A DNA stretch of 64,000 nucleotides. It comes from UBA9732 sp052170315. GTDB lineage: Bacteria > Spirochaetota > Spirochaetia > Sphaerochaetales > Sphaerochaetaceae. The stretch is from the NCBI GenBank assembly GCA_052170315.1, contig JBQNAT010000012.1, positions 1 to 64,000 on the forward strand, in the 5' to 3' direction. Positions within the stretch are counted from its first letter, which is position 1. Every line of letters starts with the position of its first letter. The notes under the pieces are model-generated. The model worked only from the letters and a program-made list of their open reading frames with translations, had not been told where the DNA came from and ran no database searches. Positions 32,504 to 41,400 of the stretch are shown here, piece after piece. Both the position numbers and the translations under genes were made by a program.

Positions 32504-33447
32504 TGAATCTTTTGCACATGAAATATGCCGTATCGGTTGCGGAGACGCAGTCATTAAACAAGTCCGCGCTAAGGCTTAACGTTGGCCAGCCGAACCTAAG
32601 CCGTTCAATAAAAGAGCTTGAAAACAGCCTTGGCGCAGAGCTTTTTGAGCGAAGCCCAAGAGGAATGACACTTACAGAGGACGGAGAGCTTTTCATCCAG
32701 TACGCACGCAGCATCCTCAAGCAGGTGGAGCAGGTTGAAGATGTTCTGAAAAACCGCAAAAGCCCTAAAAAATCCTTTTCAATTGCAGTCCCAAGGGCAG
32801 GCTACATGTGCGATGCCTTTACAAAGTTTGTAAGCCAGATACCTGTAAACGAGGAAATAGACGTCCTTTACAGGGAAACCAATGCCGCAAGGGCAATTCA
32901 GAACATAGTCCGTGACGGTTACAGGATGTGCATACTTCGTTATGCCAAAAACTATGAGCAGTACTACAACGCCCTTATAGAGGAAAAAAACCTTGTTTTC
33001 GAGGTTATTGCCGAATTCAGGTATGTCCTTATGATGAACAGGGACAGCCCCCTTTATCAGCAGGAAAAGATAACATACGCGGACCTTTCCTACTTTATAG
33101 AGGTTGTCCATGCTGACCCCTATGTTCCGTCCCTTCCTCTGGCCGTTGTAAGAAAGGAGGAGCTTCCCGACAATACCAGCCAGAGAATCTTTGTTTTCGA
33201 ACGCGGAAGCCAGATGGAGCTTTTAAGCCAAAATTCCGAGTGTTTCATGTGGGTATCTCCGAACCCGCAGTACATGCTTGACAGATACGGCCTTGTACAG
33301 CTGCCCTGCGAAGAAAACCGGCGGTTATACAGAGATGTACTTGTTTACAGGAAGGATTACAGCTTAACCGGATATGATAAAATGTTCATTGAGAGTCTTA
33401 AAAAGTCAAAATCGGAAATAATTGACCCATTCTGCGCGTCAAAGTAA
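32503..33447 (+). CDS. LysR-family transcription regulator
   Basis: 314 aa. N-terminal winged helix: MKYAVSVAETQSLNKSALRL, NVGQPNLSRSIKELENSLGA and ELFERSPRGMTLTEDGE. The C-terminal half is the inducer-binding domain. Unlike most LysR genes it is not divergent from a target; it follows a DUF3320 gene with overlap. Ligand unknown. A terminator follows at 33556. Confidence 0.9.
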   Translation: MNLLHMKYAVSVAETQSLNKSALRLNVGQPNLSRSIKELENSLGAELFERSPRGMTLTEDGELFIQYARSILKQVEQVEDVLKNRKSPKKSFSIAVPRAGYMCDAFTKFVSQIPVNEEIDVLYRETNAARAIQNIVRDGYRMCILRYAKNYEQYYNALIEEKNLVFEVIAEFRYVLMMNRDSPLYQQEKITYADLSYFIEVVHADPYVPSLPLAVVRKEELPDNTSQRIFVFERGSQMELLSQNSECFMWVSPNPQYMLDRYGLVQLPCEENRRLYRDVLVYRKDYSLTGYDKMFIESLKKSKSEIIDPFCASK

Positions 33448-33555
33448 GCTATGCTGAAATTACATAGCCCTTATGAAAAAATGGGATTTCCAAAAAATAT
33501 CCTATTTTGCTATTACGTAGGCAAGGATAAAGTTTCCTTTTGTTTTTTTGCCTTT

Positions 33556-33584
33556 CGGACTCCTTATCGGAGTCCGGCTTTTTT
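33556..33584 (+). terminator. Terminator after LysR gene
   Basis: CGGACTCC-TTATC-GGAGTCCG stem-loop followed by GC and six T (33579-33584). It lies about 110 bp after the LysR stop. Confidence 0.85.
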
Positions 33585-33626
33585 AGTCTGAAGTCTGAAA
33601 CCTGAAATCTGAAGTCTGAAACCTGT
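33585..33626. repeat. Degenerate 7-bp tandem repeat
   Basis: Six heptamers in a row: AGTCTGA, AGTCTGA, AACCTGA, AATCTGA, AGTCTGA, AACCTGT. It begins straight after the terminator T run. No open frame. Confidence 0.85.
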
Positions 33627-33736
33627 GTAAATTTTATATTGGGAAACCGTTACGTTCCAAAAACCTTTCCGGCGCGAAATCATGTTTAAAAATATTCCGT
33701 TTTTTCTGAAAGTCTTCTGAACCTCAGATAAAATAC

Positions 33737-33795
33737 TTGACGGCACGGCCCATAAGCAGTATATCTTAGGTGTTAAATATACCCTATGGGGGTAT
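33737..33795 (+). promoter_or_regulatory. csoR-copA promoter and CsoR operator
   Basis: -35 TTGACG (33737-33742), 17-base spacer, -10 TATATC (33760-33765). Just downstream, ATACCCTATGGGGGTAT (33779-33795) is the CsoR-type operator (ATACCC dyad with GGGTAT), placed over the expected transcription start. Copper-dependent derepression follows. Confidence 0.85.
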
Positions 33796-33836
33796 TTCGG
33801 ATTTAATAACGAACCCGCGTGAAGCGGAGGCTTGAT

Positions 33837-34139
33837 ATGGAAAAAATGTGCTGTTGCGGTGAAAGGACTACAAACCGCTCGGATGAACAGAAAAAGCGCC
33901 TTATCAACAGGCTGAAAAGGATAGAAGGACAGGTGCGCGGCATCATGCAGATGATACAAAATGATGCTTACTGCAACGATGTTCTTATCCAAAGCGCCGC
34001 TGTGGGCGCTGCTGTGAATTCTTTCAGCAGGGAAGTGCTTTCCGCCCATGTTCACGGCTGCGTTGCGCGTGATATCCGTGAAGGCAAAGATGAAGTCATA
34101 GACGAACTGGTACAGACGGTTCAAAAGCTTATGAGGTGA
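33837..34139 (+). CDS. csoR: CsoR-family copper-sensing repressor
   Basis: 100 aa from ATG at 33837. RLINRLKRIEGQVRGIMQMI (helix 1), then the metal ligands: Cys in DAYCNDVL and His-x-x-Cys in AHVHGC, the C-H-C set of copper sensors. A second Cys cluster near the N-terminus (KMCCCGE) is unusual. Its operator lies upstream (33779-33795) and copA follows with a short overlap, so it represses the copper efflux operon until Cu(I) binds. Confidence 0.92.
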   Translation: MEKMCCCGERTTNRSDEQKKRLINRLKRIEGQVRGIMQMIQNDAYCNDVLIQSAAVGAAVNSFSREVLSAHVHGCVARDIREGKDEVIDELVQTVQKLMR

Positions 34140-34141
34140 AT

Positions 34142-36667
34142 ATGGAGCAGTATAACGTTACGGGAATGAGCTGTGCGGCATGTTCTGCGCATGTAGAGAA
34201 GGCGGTATCCGGAGTACCGGGTGTTTCTTCCTGCTCTGTGAGTCTTCTTACAAATTCTATGAGCGTGGAAGGCGTGGCGAACTCTTATGAAATAATAAAA
34301 GCTGTACAGAACGCGGGCTACGGAGCCTCTCTTAAAGGCACTAAAGTATCGGTTGACCACAGTGCCGAGGAAGCGGCTCTTGAAGACCATGAGACGCCCC
34401 TGCTTAAAAAGAGACTTTTTGCTTCTCTGGGTTTTCTTCTTATCCTGATGTACTTTTCAATGGGGCACATGATGTGGTCATGGACAATTCCTTCATGGTT
34501 CGAAGGCAACCATGTGGCAATGGGTTTGCTTCAGCTTCTGCTTGCCGCGGCTGTCATGGTTATTAACCAGAGATTTTTCACCGGCGGTTTCAAAAGCCTT
34601 TTTAACAGGGCTCCGAACATGGATACTCTTGTGGCGCTTGGGGCATCGGCCTCATTTCTCTGGAGCGTATATGCCCTGTTCATGATGACACGCGCGCAGA
34701 TGCTTGGTGATTCCGCGGAAGTGATTGCCTACATGAATGAATTTTATTTCGAGTCCGCTGCAATGATACTGACCCTGATAACGGTGGGGAAGATGCTGGA
34801 GGCGAAGTCCAGGGGAAGGACAACGGATGCCCTGAAAAGCCTGATGAAGCTTTCACCGAAAAAAGCAAGAGTAATCAGGGACGGGATGGAGGCTGAGGTT
34901 TCCATAGAGCAGGTGCGAAAAGACGATGTTTTTGTTGTACGCCCGGGGGAGAGTATTCCCGTTGACGGCACGGTGATAGAAGGAAACAGCGCTGTAAACG
35001 AAGCGGCCCTGACGGGTGAGAGCATACCTGCGGACAAGGCGGAAGGCGACCATGTTTACGCGGCCACGATAAATCAGAGCGGTTTTATAAAGTGCAGGGC
35101 ATCAAGGGTTGGTGAAGACACAACCCTTTCACAGATAATCAGGATGGTAAGCGATGCGGCAGCCACAAAAGCCCCAATCGCAAAAATCGCTGATAAGGTA
35201 TCAGGTATTTTTGTCCCCACGGTGATTGTCATCGCGCTTGTTACCGCCGCGGTCTGGCTTTTTATGGGAAGGCCTTTCAGCTATGCTCTTGCGCGCGGAA
35301 TTTCCGTGCTTGTAATAAGCTGCCCGTGCGCGCTTGGTCTTGCGACTCCCGTCGCGATAATGGTTGGTAACGGGCTTGGAGCCAAGAACGGGATACTGTT
35401 TAAAACGGCGGCGTCCCTTGAGGAAACCGGACGTGTTGAAGCAGTGGCTCTTGATAAGACCGGAACCATAACCAAAGGTACGCCTCAGGTGACGGATATA
35501 ATACCTGCCGTGGCGAAGAGAGCTGAGACTCTTCTCTTCTATGCGGCTTCGCTTGAAAGTAAAAGCGAACATCCTCTCGCGAAAGCTGTTATGGATAAAG
35601 CGGATAATCTTGGTATAAACGTGAAGGAAGTAAGTTCCTTTAAGGCGCTTCCCGGAAACGGGCTTTCGGCGGAACTTGACGGAGAAACCCTTATTGGGGG
35701 AAGCCTTAGATTTATCGGAGAAAAAACGACTCTTTCGGATGCTGTGGTTTCTCAGGCCGGCAGCCTTTCGGAGCAGGGAAAGACGCCTCTTCTTTTCGTG
35801 AAGGGCTCTGAGTTTCTGGGCATAATCGCCGTTGCCGACACCATAAAGGAAGACAGCAGGCAGGCGGTAAGCGAGCTTCAAAATATGGGCATCCGCGTGA
35901 TTATGCTCACAGGCGACAATGAAAAGACGGCAAAAGCCATAGGAGCTCAGGCCGGAGTGGACGAGGTTATAGCCGGGGTTCTTCCTGACGGAAAGGAAAG
36001 TGTTGTGCGCAAGCTTATGGAAAGCGGAAAAACGGCCATGGTAGGAGACGGCATAAACGATGCGCCTGCGCTTACAAGAGCCGATATAGGGATTGCAATA
36101 GGGGCAGGAGCCGATGTTGCTATAGATGCTGCGGATGTTGTTCTCATGAAAAGCAGCCTGCTTGACGTGCCTGCCGCCATAAGGCTAAGCCGGGCTGCTT
36201 TGAGGAATATCCATCAGAATCTGTTCTGGGCTTTTTTCTACAATACTATAGGAATCCCGCTTGCCGCAGGCTGTTTCGCGGCTTTCGGCCTTACACTGAA
36301 CCCCATGTTCGGAGCTGCCGCAATGAGCCTTTCAAGCTTCTGCGTCGTGTCAAATGCGTTAAGACTTAACCTCTGCAGGGTTCATGACTCAAGCAGGGAT
36401 AAGAATAGGAATTCAGGAAAAAAGAAAAAAGTTTCGAAGGAGAATGATATGTCGGAAGAAACAAAGAAAATAGATATTGAGGGTATGATGTGCCCGCACT
36501 GTGAAATGACGGTAAAGAAAGCGCTTGAGTCCATTGAAGGCGTAAAGTCGGTGCAGGTCAGCCACGAAAAAAAATGCGCAGTAGTCACAACTTCTTCAGC
36601 GGTAAGCGATGAGGAGCTGAAGAAGGCCGTTATCGGAGCCGGTTACAGTGTAAACGGGATAAACTGA
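34142..36667 (+). CDS. copA: Cu(I) P-type ATPase with fused C-terminal HMA domain
   Basis: 841 aa from the ATG at 34142 (an upstream GTG at 34136 is possible). Domains: HMA 1 with MSCAAC (7-12), eight transmembrane helices, CPC transport motif (394-396), phosphorylation DKTGT (438-442), HP motif and GDGIND (635-640). After the last helix comes a Ser/Lys-rich linker and a second HMA domain with MMCPHC, like a CopZ chaperone. Exports Cu(I). The C-terminal domain starts at an internal ATG with its own ribosome site. Operon: csoR-copA under CsoR control. Confidence 0.95.
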   Translation: MEQYNVTGMSCAACSAHVEKAVSGVPGVSSCSVSLLTNSMSVEGVANSYEIIKAVQNAGYGASLKGTKVSVDHSAEEAALEDHETPLLKKRLFASLGFLLILMYFSMGHMMWSWTIPSWFEGNHVAMGLLQLLLAAAVMVINQRFFTGGFKSLFNRAPNMDTLVALGASASFLWSVYALFMMTRAQMLGDSAEVIAYMNEFYFESAAMILTLITVGKMLEAKSRGRTTDALKSLMKLSPKKARVIRDGMEAEVSIEQVRKDDVFVVRPGESIPVDGTVIEGNSAVNEAALTGESIPADKAEGDHVYAATINQSGFIKCRASRVGEDTTLSQIIRMVSDAAATKAPIAKIADKVSGIFVPTVIVIALVTAAVWLFMGRPFSYALARGISVLVISCPCALGLATPVAIMVGNGLGAKNGILFKTAASLEETGRVEAVALDKTGTITKGTPQVTDIIPAVAKRAETLLFYAASLESKSEHPLAKAVMDKADNLGINVKEVSSFKALPGNGLSAELDGETLIGGSLRFIGEKTTLSDAVVSQAGSLSEQGKTPLLFVKGSEFLGIIAVADTIKEDSRQAVSELQNMGIRVIMLTGDNEKTAKAIGAQAGVDEVIAGVLPDGKESVVRKLMESGKTAMVGDGINDAPALTRADIGIAIGAGADVAIDAADVVLMKSSLLDVPAAIRLSRAALRNIHQNLFWAFFYNTIGIPLAAGCFAAFGLTLNPMFGAAAMSLSSFCVVSNALRLNLCRVHDSSRDKNRNSGKKKKVSKENDMSEETKKIDIEGMMCPHCEMTVKKALESIEGVKSVQVSHEKKCAVVTTSSAVSDEELKKAVIGAGYSVNGIN
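36449..36667 (+). CDS. CopZ-like copper chaperone domain with internal start
   Basis: 72 aa frame inside copA, same frame. AAGGAG (36437-36442) lies six bases before the ATG at 36449, as strong as any gene start in the window. Coding a compact HMA protein (MMCPHC metal site) with its own N-terminus, MSEETKKIDIEG. Either a free CopZ made by internal initiation or a fossil of a former separate copZ gene. Confidence 0.5.
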   Translation: MSEETKKIDIEGMMCPHCEMTVKKALESIEGVKSVQVSHEKKCAVVTTSSAVSDEELKKAVIGAGYSVNGIN

Positions 36668-36764
36668 TTCCTTCTGAAGCTGTCCTATGGTTATAATTAT
36701 TTATAATTGCCGGGGCGCGTTGGTAAGCTCACGCTATTGAATGTCTCTCCCTTTTATGATATTG

Positions 36765-36795
36765 TTTTTGACAAAAATATGAAATGTGTCAAAAA
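36765..36795. promoter_or_regulatory. Inverted repeat upstream of acyl-CoA synthetase
   Basis: TTTTTGACA (36765-36773) and TGTCAAAAA (36787-36795) with a 13-base spacer, 25 bp before the ATG. A candidate repressor site; the protein is unknown. Confidence 0.4.
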
Positions 36796-36819
36796 TAATA
36801 GACATACAAGGAAAATCAG

Positions 36820-38484
36820 ATGATTAAACTGAAGGAATATACACTTTCTTCAATGGTTGAGACCGTTGCCAATGAATATTCGAACCTGATTGCTCTTCAA
36901 ACCTGGAGAGAAAAAGGCAGCGAGATTTCTTATTCGGCCCTTCTTTCTAAATCCTTCAGCGTTGCCCGTTATCTGGTCAAAGCAGGGCTACAAAAGGGCG
37001 ATAAGGTTGCAATCCTTGGCGAAAGCTGCCCGAACTGGGGTCTCGCATATCTTTCCGTAAACAGAGCCGGAGGCATTGCGGTGCCGATTCTTCCGAATTT
37101 CAGCAAGGAAGAGGTCCGAGCCATCCTTGCGCACAGCGAATCCAAATTCGTGTGCGTAAACGGAAAAAACGCGGAAAAAGTTGCGGACAGCGGTATTGGC
37201 CTGATAAGGATGGAGGATATGTTTGCCCTTCCGGCCGATTCCGCTGAGATGTTTGACTGCAAAAATTTTTTGGAGCTTGGCGGCATAGACACAAAGGGGA
37301 GCGTCCTTCATGAAGAGGACAGGGAAGAGCTTGCTTCAAGGAGACTCGGCGAAGATGATGTTGTGTCAATAATATACACCAGCGGAACTACCGGGACTCC
37401 CAAGGCCGTAATGCTTACAAATAAAAACATAGTTTGGAACGCATACGTCTGCTCCACGCCGTTTATCAGGATAATACCGGGCTGGAACGCGCTTTCCATA
37501 CTTCCCCTGAGTCATGTTTACGAGTTCACAATAGGTTTCATCCTTTTGCTTATAAACGGTACTCAGATAGTCTATCTTGGCAAGGCCCCCAGTACTGACA
37601 GTCTCATGCCGGCCTTTAAAGAAGTCCAGCCTGAGATAATGCTTTCCGTGCCTCTTTTGATTGAAAAAATTTACCGGCGCGCTCTGGCTCCCAGACTTAA
37701 GGAAGGCACAAAGCTTGGACGTTTTGCGCGCAATCCCATAACCGCCCCGATAGTCTATTCGGTCATCCGCAAAAAGGTCAAAACGATTTTCGGCGGCAGG
37801 CTCAGGTTCTTCGGTGTGGGCGGCGCTCCTCTTGATTCCGAAGCCGAAGCCTTTTTCCACCGCATAAAATTCCCCTACGCACTGGGTTACGGCCTTACGG
37901 AGACAGCGCCTTTCATTGCGGGCTGCGGCCCGAAGGACCAGGTGGTGGGGACACTTGGACCTGTCCTGAGCGGTCTGGATGTGAAACTTGATTCGGAAAC
38001 GGGCGAGGTCCTTATCAAGGGACCGTCCGTTATGAAGGGCTACTACAAGAATCCCGAAATGACCGACGAAGTCTTCACAAAAGACGGCTATTTCAAGACA
38101 GGCGACATAGGAGTTTTCAAACAGGGCCGCCTTGCGATAAAGGGCAGATGCAAGACAATGATACTTGGGCCTTCCGGTGAAAATATCTATCCTGAAAATA
38201 TTGAATTTATGATAAATGCGGAAGAGGATGTCCTTGAAAGCCTTGTTGTTTCTGATGAGGCCGGCCTTACGGCGATGATTCGTGTTGACATAAAAGCCCT
38301 GAAAAAGAAGGGTATAATTGCGAAAGAGGCTATTCAGGAGTATCTGAACGGCATAAGAAAGCATGTAAATGAAAAGCTGTCTTCCTTCAGCCGCATAGGA
38401 AAGGTGGAAATTCAGGAGACTCCTTTTGAGCGTACGCCTACTGATAAAATAAAGCGCTTCCTGTACCAGAAAAAAGCCAGATAA
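36820..38484 (+). CDS. AMP-binding long-chain acyl-CoA synthetase
   Basis: 554 aa. ANL family motifs: YTSGTTGTPKAVMLTNKNI (P-loop), GYGLTETAPFI (substrate-side), YFKTGDIGVF (A8 hinge) and the C-terminal lysine in PTDKIKRFLY. It activates fatty acids to acyl-CoA. The N-terminal half has the long-chain FadD pattern (LPLSHVYEFTIG). AAGGAA precedes the ATG. It stands alone. Confidence 0.9.
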   Translation: MIKLKEYTLSSMVETVANEYSNLIALQTWREKGSEISYSALLSKSFSVARYLVKAGLQKGDKVAILGESCPNWGLAYLSVNRAGGIAVPILPNFSKEEVRAILAHSESKFVCVNGKNAEKVADSGIGLIRMEDMFALPADSAEMFDCKNFLELGGIDTKGSVLHEEDREELASRRLGEDDVVSIIYTSGTTGTPKAVMLTNKNIVWNAYVCSTPFIRIIPGWNALSILPLSHVYEFTIGFILLLINGTQIVYLGKAPSTDSLMPAFKEVQPEIMLSVPLLIEKIYRRALAPRLKEGTKLGRFARNPITAPIVYSVIRKKVKTIFGGRLRFFGVGGAPLDSEAEAFFHRIKFPYALGYGLTETAPFIAGCGPKDQVVGTLGPVLSGLDVKLDSETGEVLIKGPSVMKGYYKNPEMTDEVFTKDGYFKTGDIGVFKQGRLAIKGRCKTMILGPSGENIYPENIEFMINAEEDVLESLVVSDEAGLTAMIRVDIKALKKKGIIAKEAIQEYLNGIRKHVNEKLSSFSRIGKVEIQETPFERTPTDKIKRFLYQKKAR

Positions 38485-38551
38485 TTACGTAAAGGTTTCT
38501 GCTTCTTGCACAAAGAGCTTTCAGGTTGTAAAGTTCTCTCAAGGAGACATT

Positions 38552-39331
38552 ATGTCCGAATTCATTACGCTGATGATACCGCTTGCCGGAACTACCCTTG
38601 GCTCCGCAATGGTTTTCTTTCTGAAAAATAAAATAAGTCCCAGAATGGAGAAGGTTTTTATGGGCTTTGCCGCAGGCGTTATGGTGGCAGCTTCAGTCTG
38701 GTCCCTTCTGATACCGTCTATTTCAATGGCGGAAGTCCGCGGTGACATAGCCTGGCTTCCTGCCTGTGTGGGTTTTCTTGCCGGTGTGGGATTTCTTCTC
38801 ATCCTTGACGAAGTTGTACCTCACGAGCACGTCAATTCGGATTCGCCTGAAGGTCTTTCCGCGGAACGTCTGTCCAAGGACGCGAAACTTTTTTTTGCCG
38901 TGACGCTGCACAATATCCCGGAAGGAATGGCTGTAGGTGTTGCCTTCGCCGGCGCCATGGCCGAGAATTCCGGTATTTCGGCAATGGGCGCTCTTGCGCT
39001 TTCTCTGGGCATAGCCATACAGAACTTTCCGGAAGGGGCGATAATATCTATGCCCTTAAGGGGAGAAGGACTTGGACGGATGAAATCTTTCATCTTCGGA
39101 ATGCTCTCCGGAGTTGTCGAGCCCGTTGCGGGCTTTTTGTCAATAATTTTCGTTTCAAGGATGACTGCCGTTCTTCCTTACTTTCTTTCATTTGCAGCAG
39201 GCGCAATGATTTACGTTGTGGTAGATGAGCTTATCCCTGAAAGCCAGAACGGGAAGCACAGCAACATGGGTATTGTAGCGTTCACTATCGGCTTTGCGCT
39301 TATGATGGTTCTGGATGTAGCCCTTGGCTGA
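38552..39331 (+). CDS. ZIP family metal transporter (ZupT/GufA type)
   Basis: 259 aa, eight predicted membrane segments. ZIP metal sites are visible: HNIPEGMAVGVAF (segment 4) and IQNFPEGAIISMP (segment 5), with a cytosolic loop VVPHEHVNSD. It imports zinc and related divalent metals by GufA/ZupT type. Followed after 18 bp by the DUF3842 gene. AAGGAG precedes the ATG. Confidence 0.92.
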   Translation: MSEFITLMIPLAGTTLGSAMVFFLKNKISPRMEKVFMGFAAGVMVAASVWSLLIPSISMAEVRGDIAWLPACVGFLAGVGFLLILDEVVPHEHVNSDSPEGLSAERLSKDAKLFFAVTLHNIPEGMAVGVAFAGAMAENSGISAMGALALSLGIAIQNFPEGAIISMPLRGEGLGRMKSFIFGMLSGVVEPVAGFLSIIFVSRMTAVLPYFLSFAAGAMIYVVVDELIPESQNGKHSNMGIVAFTIGFALMMVLDVALG

Positions 39332-39349
39332 TTGAAACTGAGGCGTTTT

Positions 39350-39745
39350 ATGAAAATAGTTGTAATTGACGGACAGGGCGGAAAGATTGGAAAGGCAATA
39401 ATAGAACAGCTTAAAATAAGTATTCCGGACTGTGAAATAACAGCTGTAGGGACAAATTCACTTGCCACGTCCGCGATGCTCAAGGCCGGAGCGGACAACG
39501 GCGCGACAGGTGAAAATCCCGTAGAGGTCGCCTGCGCTCACGCGGATGTTATAGCCGGCCCCATAGGCATAATAGCCGCAGACTCGATGCTTGGTGAAAT
39601 AACGGCAAAGATGGCAAACGCCGTCAGCCGAAGCGATGCAAGAAAAATCCTAATCCCTTTGAACAGGTGTTTTGAGGTTGCGGGCGTAAAGTCCATGACA
39701 CTTACACAGTATATAAACGAAGCCGTAAAACTTATAACCGGATGA
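39350..39745 (+). CDS. DUF3842 family protein
   Basis: 131 aa from the ATG at 39350. VVIDGQGGKIGKAIIEQL at the start resembles a nucleotide-binding loop, followed by ITAVGTNSLATSAMLKAGAD, GATGENPVEVACAHADVIAG and PLNRCFEVAGV. DUF3842 proteins are small, of unknown function, and found mainly in Firmicutes and spirochaetes. It probably shares the ZIP promoter. Confidence 0.8.
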   Translation: MKIVVIDGQGGKIGKAIIEQLKISIPDCEITAVGTNSLATSAMLKAGADNGATGENPVEVACAHADVIAGPIGIIAADSMLGEITAKMANAVSRSDARKILIPLNRCFEVAGVKSMTLTQYINEAVKLITG

Positions 39746-39795
39746 AAGCCTTTTTATTGACAGGACTTCCTTAAATCGTTTAACTGTAATTAACA

Positions 39796-39845
39796 AAGGT
39801 CATGAAGACCTTATCTTTTTAAATCCGTGTACGCAATACGGATTT
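39796..39845 (+). terminator. Hairpins between DUF3842 and metal ABC operon
   Basis: AAGGTC-ATGAA-GACCTT (39796-39812) with a T-rich tail ATCTTTTT is a weak terminator. It is followed by AAATCCGT-N9-ACGGATTT (39821-39845), a second dyad that could be an operator for the ABC genes or another terminator. Confidence 0.4.
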
Positions 39846-39924
39846 TGCGGCTACTTAAAACCTTTAAAAATTTATACGGGTCATGAAGGCCTTCGAAGGC
39901 GGAAAACGCTTTCAGGGAGAAGCT

Positions 39925-40575
39925 TTGTCCGGGCTCTCAAGCCTTATTATTAAAGACCTCAATGTCGGTTTTGACGGCAAAAGCATAATCAGCGGACTCT
40001 GTCTTGACGTGAAAGTCGGAGAAAATCTGATAATAGCAGGTCCGAACGGTTGCGGAAAAACCACTCTTTTAAAGTGTATTACGGGTCTGATAAAGCCGTT
40101 TTCGGGGAGTATTGAAATATCTGAACACAGACGCGGATTTATTGCTTACTGCGGTCAGGAGAAGTCTTTTTCCGATTTTCCCATTTCAGTCCTTGAAGTC
40201 CTATGCCTTGGTATTCCTTCAAGTTGCAGGGGCGGCGCCATGGAAAAAAGAATTTCGTCAGCCCTTAGGCGGACAAACTGTACGCATCTTGCCGGGCGTA
40301 ATTTTTTCTCCCTTTCGGGTGGAGAAAAACAGCGTGTCTCAATTGCCAGATGCCTGTGCCAGGACCCCGGGCTTCTTCTTCTTGACGAGCCTTCCACATA
40401 CCTTGACGCAAAAGGCCGCGACGAGCTGTTTTCCATTCTTGACGACCTTGCTTCCACGGATATAACCATTCTCATGGTTACCCATGAAAGCGAGATTTTC
40501 GGCCATTTTTCAACGTGGAGAACGCTTTTTCTGGGCGATTTGGATACTGCGGGCACGGAGGGTGAGAAGCTTTGA
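39925..40575 (+). CDS. Metal ABC importer ATPase (ZnuC/MntB-like)
   Basis: 216 aa from the TTG at 39925, preferred because GGGAGA lies four bases upstream; an ATG at 39883 has no site. Walker A GPNGCGKTTLL, signature FFSLSGGEKQRVSIARCLC, Walker B GLLLLDEPST and H-loop MVTHES. The protein is short, as in many metal-importer ATPases. It overlaps the permease gene by four bases. Confidence 0.85.
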   Translation: MSGLSSLIIKDLNVGFDGKSIISGLCLDVKVGENLIIAGPNGCGKTTLLKCITGLIKPFSGSIEISEHRRGFIAYCGQEKSFSDFPISVLEVLCLGIPSSCRGGAMEKRISSALRRTNCTHLAGRNFFSLSGGEKQRVSIARCLCQDPGLLLLDEPSTYLDAKGRDELFSILDDLASTDITILMVTHESEIFGHFSTWRTLFLGDLDTAGTEGEKL

Positions 40576-41399
40576 TGGAACGCCTTATCTTCCTTTTTTC
40601 ACTGAAACCGATACTCTACGGTTTTATAGGCATGGCGGTTGCGGGGGTATCTTTCCCGCTTGCGGGAGTGATAATACTCCGCAACGGTCTTATTCCGCTT
40701 CGCTACATGCTTATGCATGGGGTAATTCTTGGAGGTACGTTTGCCATAGCCCTTAATATCCCAATGGTTCCGATTGTGGCGGTGCTTAATATAATACTGG
40801 TGCTTGTACTTATGACAATAAAAGGCAGGGCAATGTCCCTTTCGGTTGCAAGTACGGCAATGATGGTCCTTACCATGGGGCTTGCTTCCATGGTTTCCCA
40901 TATATTCGATGTGCCGTCAAAGGATACTCTGGAGCTTCTCTGGGGCAGCCCGTTTGCTCTTGCTTCACGGGACCTCCGGCTTTTGGGAACCGTGGGACTT
41001 CTTCTTGTACTCTACTGCCTTGTGTTTTTCCGCAACATATCTGCAATCTTCTTTGATACCGATGTCGCGTCGTCACTTGGCATAAACGTAAAACTTCATC
41101 ACACCGTAATGGTTATGGTAACAGCCCTTGTGATAGCTCTCTCAATGAAGGTAATGGGAGCACTTCTTATGGATGCTCTTGTAATACTTCCCGTACTGAG
41201 CGTTTCAAAAAACAGTGCGTCCCTTAAAGGCGTTTTCATAAAGAGCTCCGTATGCGGCCTTGTCCTTTCCCTTGCGGGTTATCTTCTTGCAGTTGTTTTA
41301 AACCTTCCCGTGAGCGGAACGCTTTCCATACTCGCGGTAGTATATTACAGCCTTTCCTTTCTGATATCAAAATTCGGAAACAAGGCAAAAAGGAGTTGA
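40572..41399 (+). CDS. Metal ABC importer permease (ZnuB-like)
   Basis: 275 aa, about eight transmembrane helices. The family stretch near the end, KVMGALLMDALVILPVLSVS, matches metal-type (family 9) permeases, where the (A/G)-L-L-x-x-A-L-(L/V)-(I/V)-(I/L)-P motif is typical. N-terminal LIFLFSLKPILYGFIGMAVA. Works with the upstream ATPase and downstream binding protein. Confidence 0.9.
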   Translation: MMERLIFLFSLKPILYGFIGMAVAGVSFPLAGVIILRNGLIPLRYMLMHGVILGGTFAIALNIPMVPIVAVLNIILVLVLMTIKGRAMSLSVASTAMMVLTMGLASMVSHIFDVPSKDTLELLWGSPFALASRDLRLLGTVGLLLVLYCLVFFRNISAIFFDTDVASSLGINVKLHHTVMVMVTALVIALSMKVMGALLMDALVILPVLSVSKNSASLKGVFIKSSVCGLVLSLAGYLLAVVLNLPVSGTLSILAVVYYSLSFLISKFGNKAKRS

Positions 41400-41400
41400 A

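Noticed and set aside
34680..35881. Long antisense frames across copA
   Set aside because: High-GC codon bias makes reverse frames open; the ATPase on the plus strand has every expected motif.
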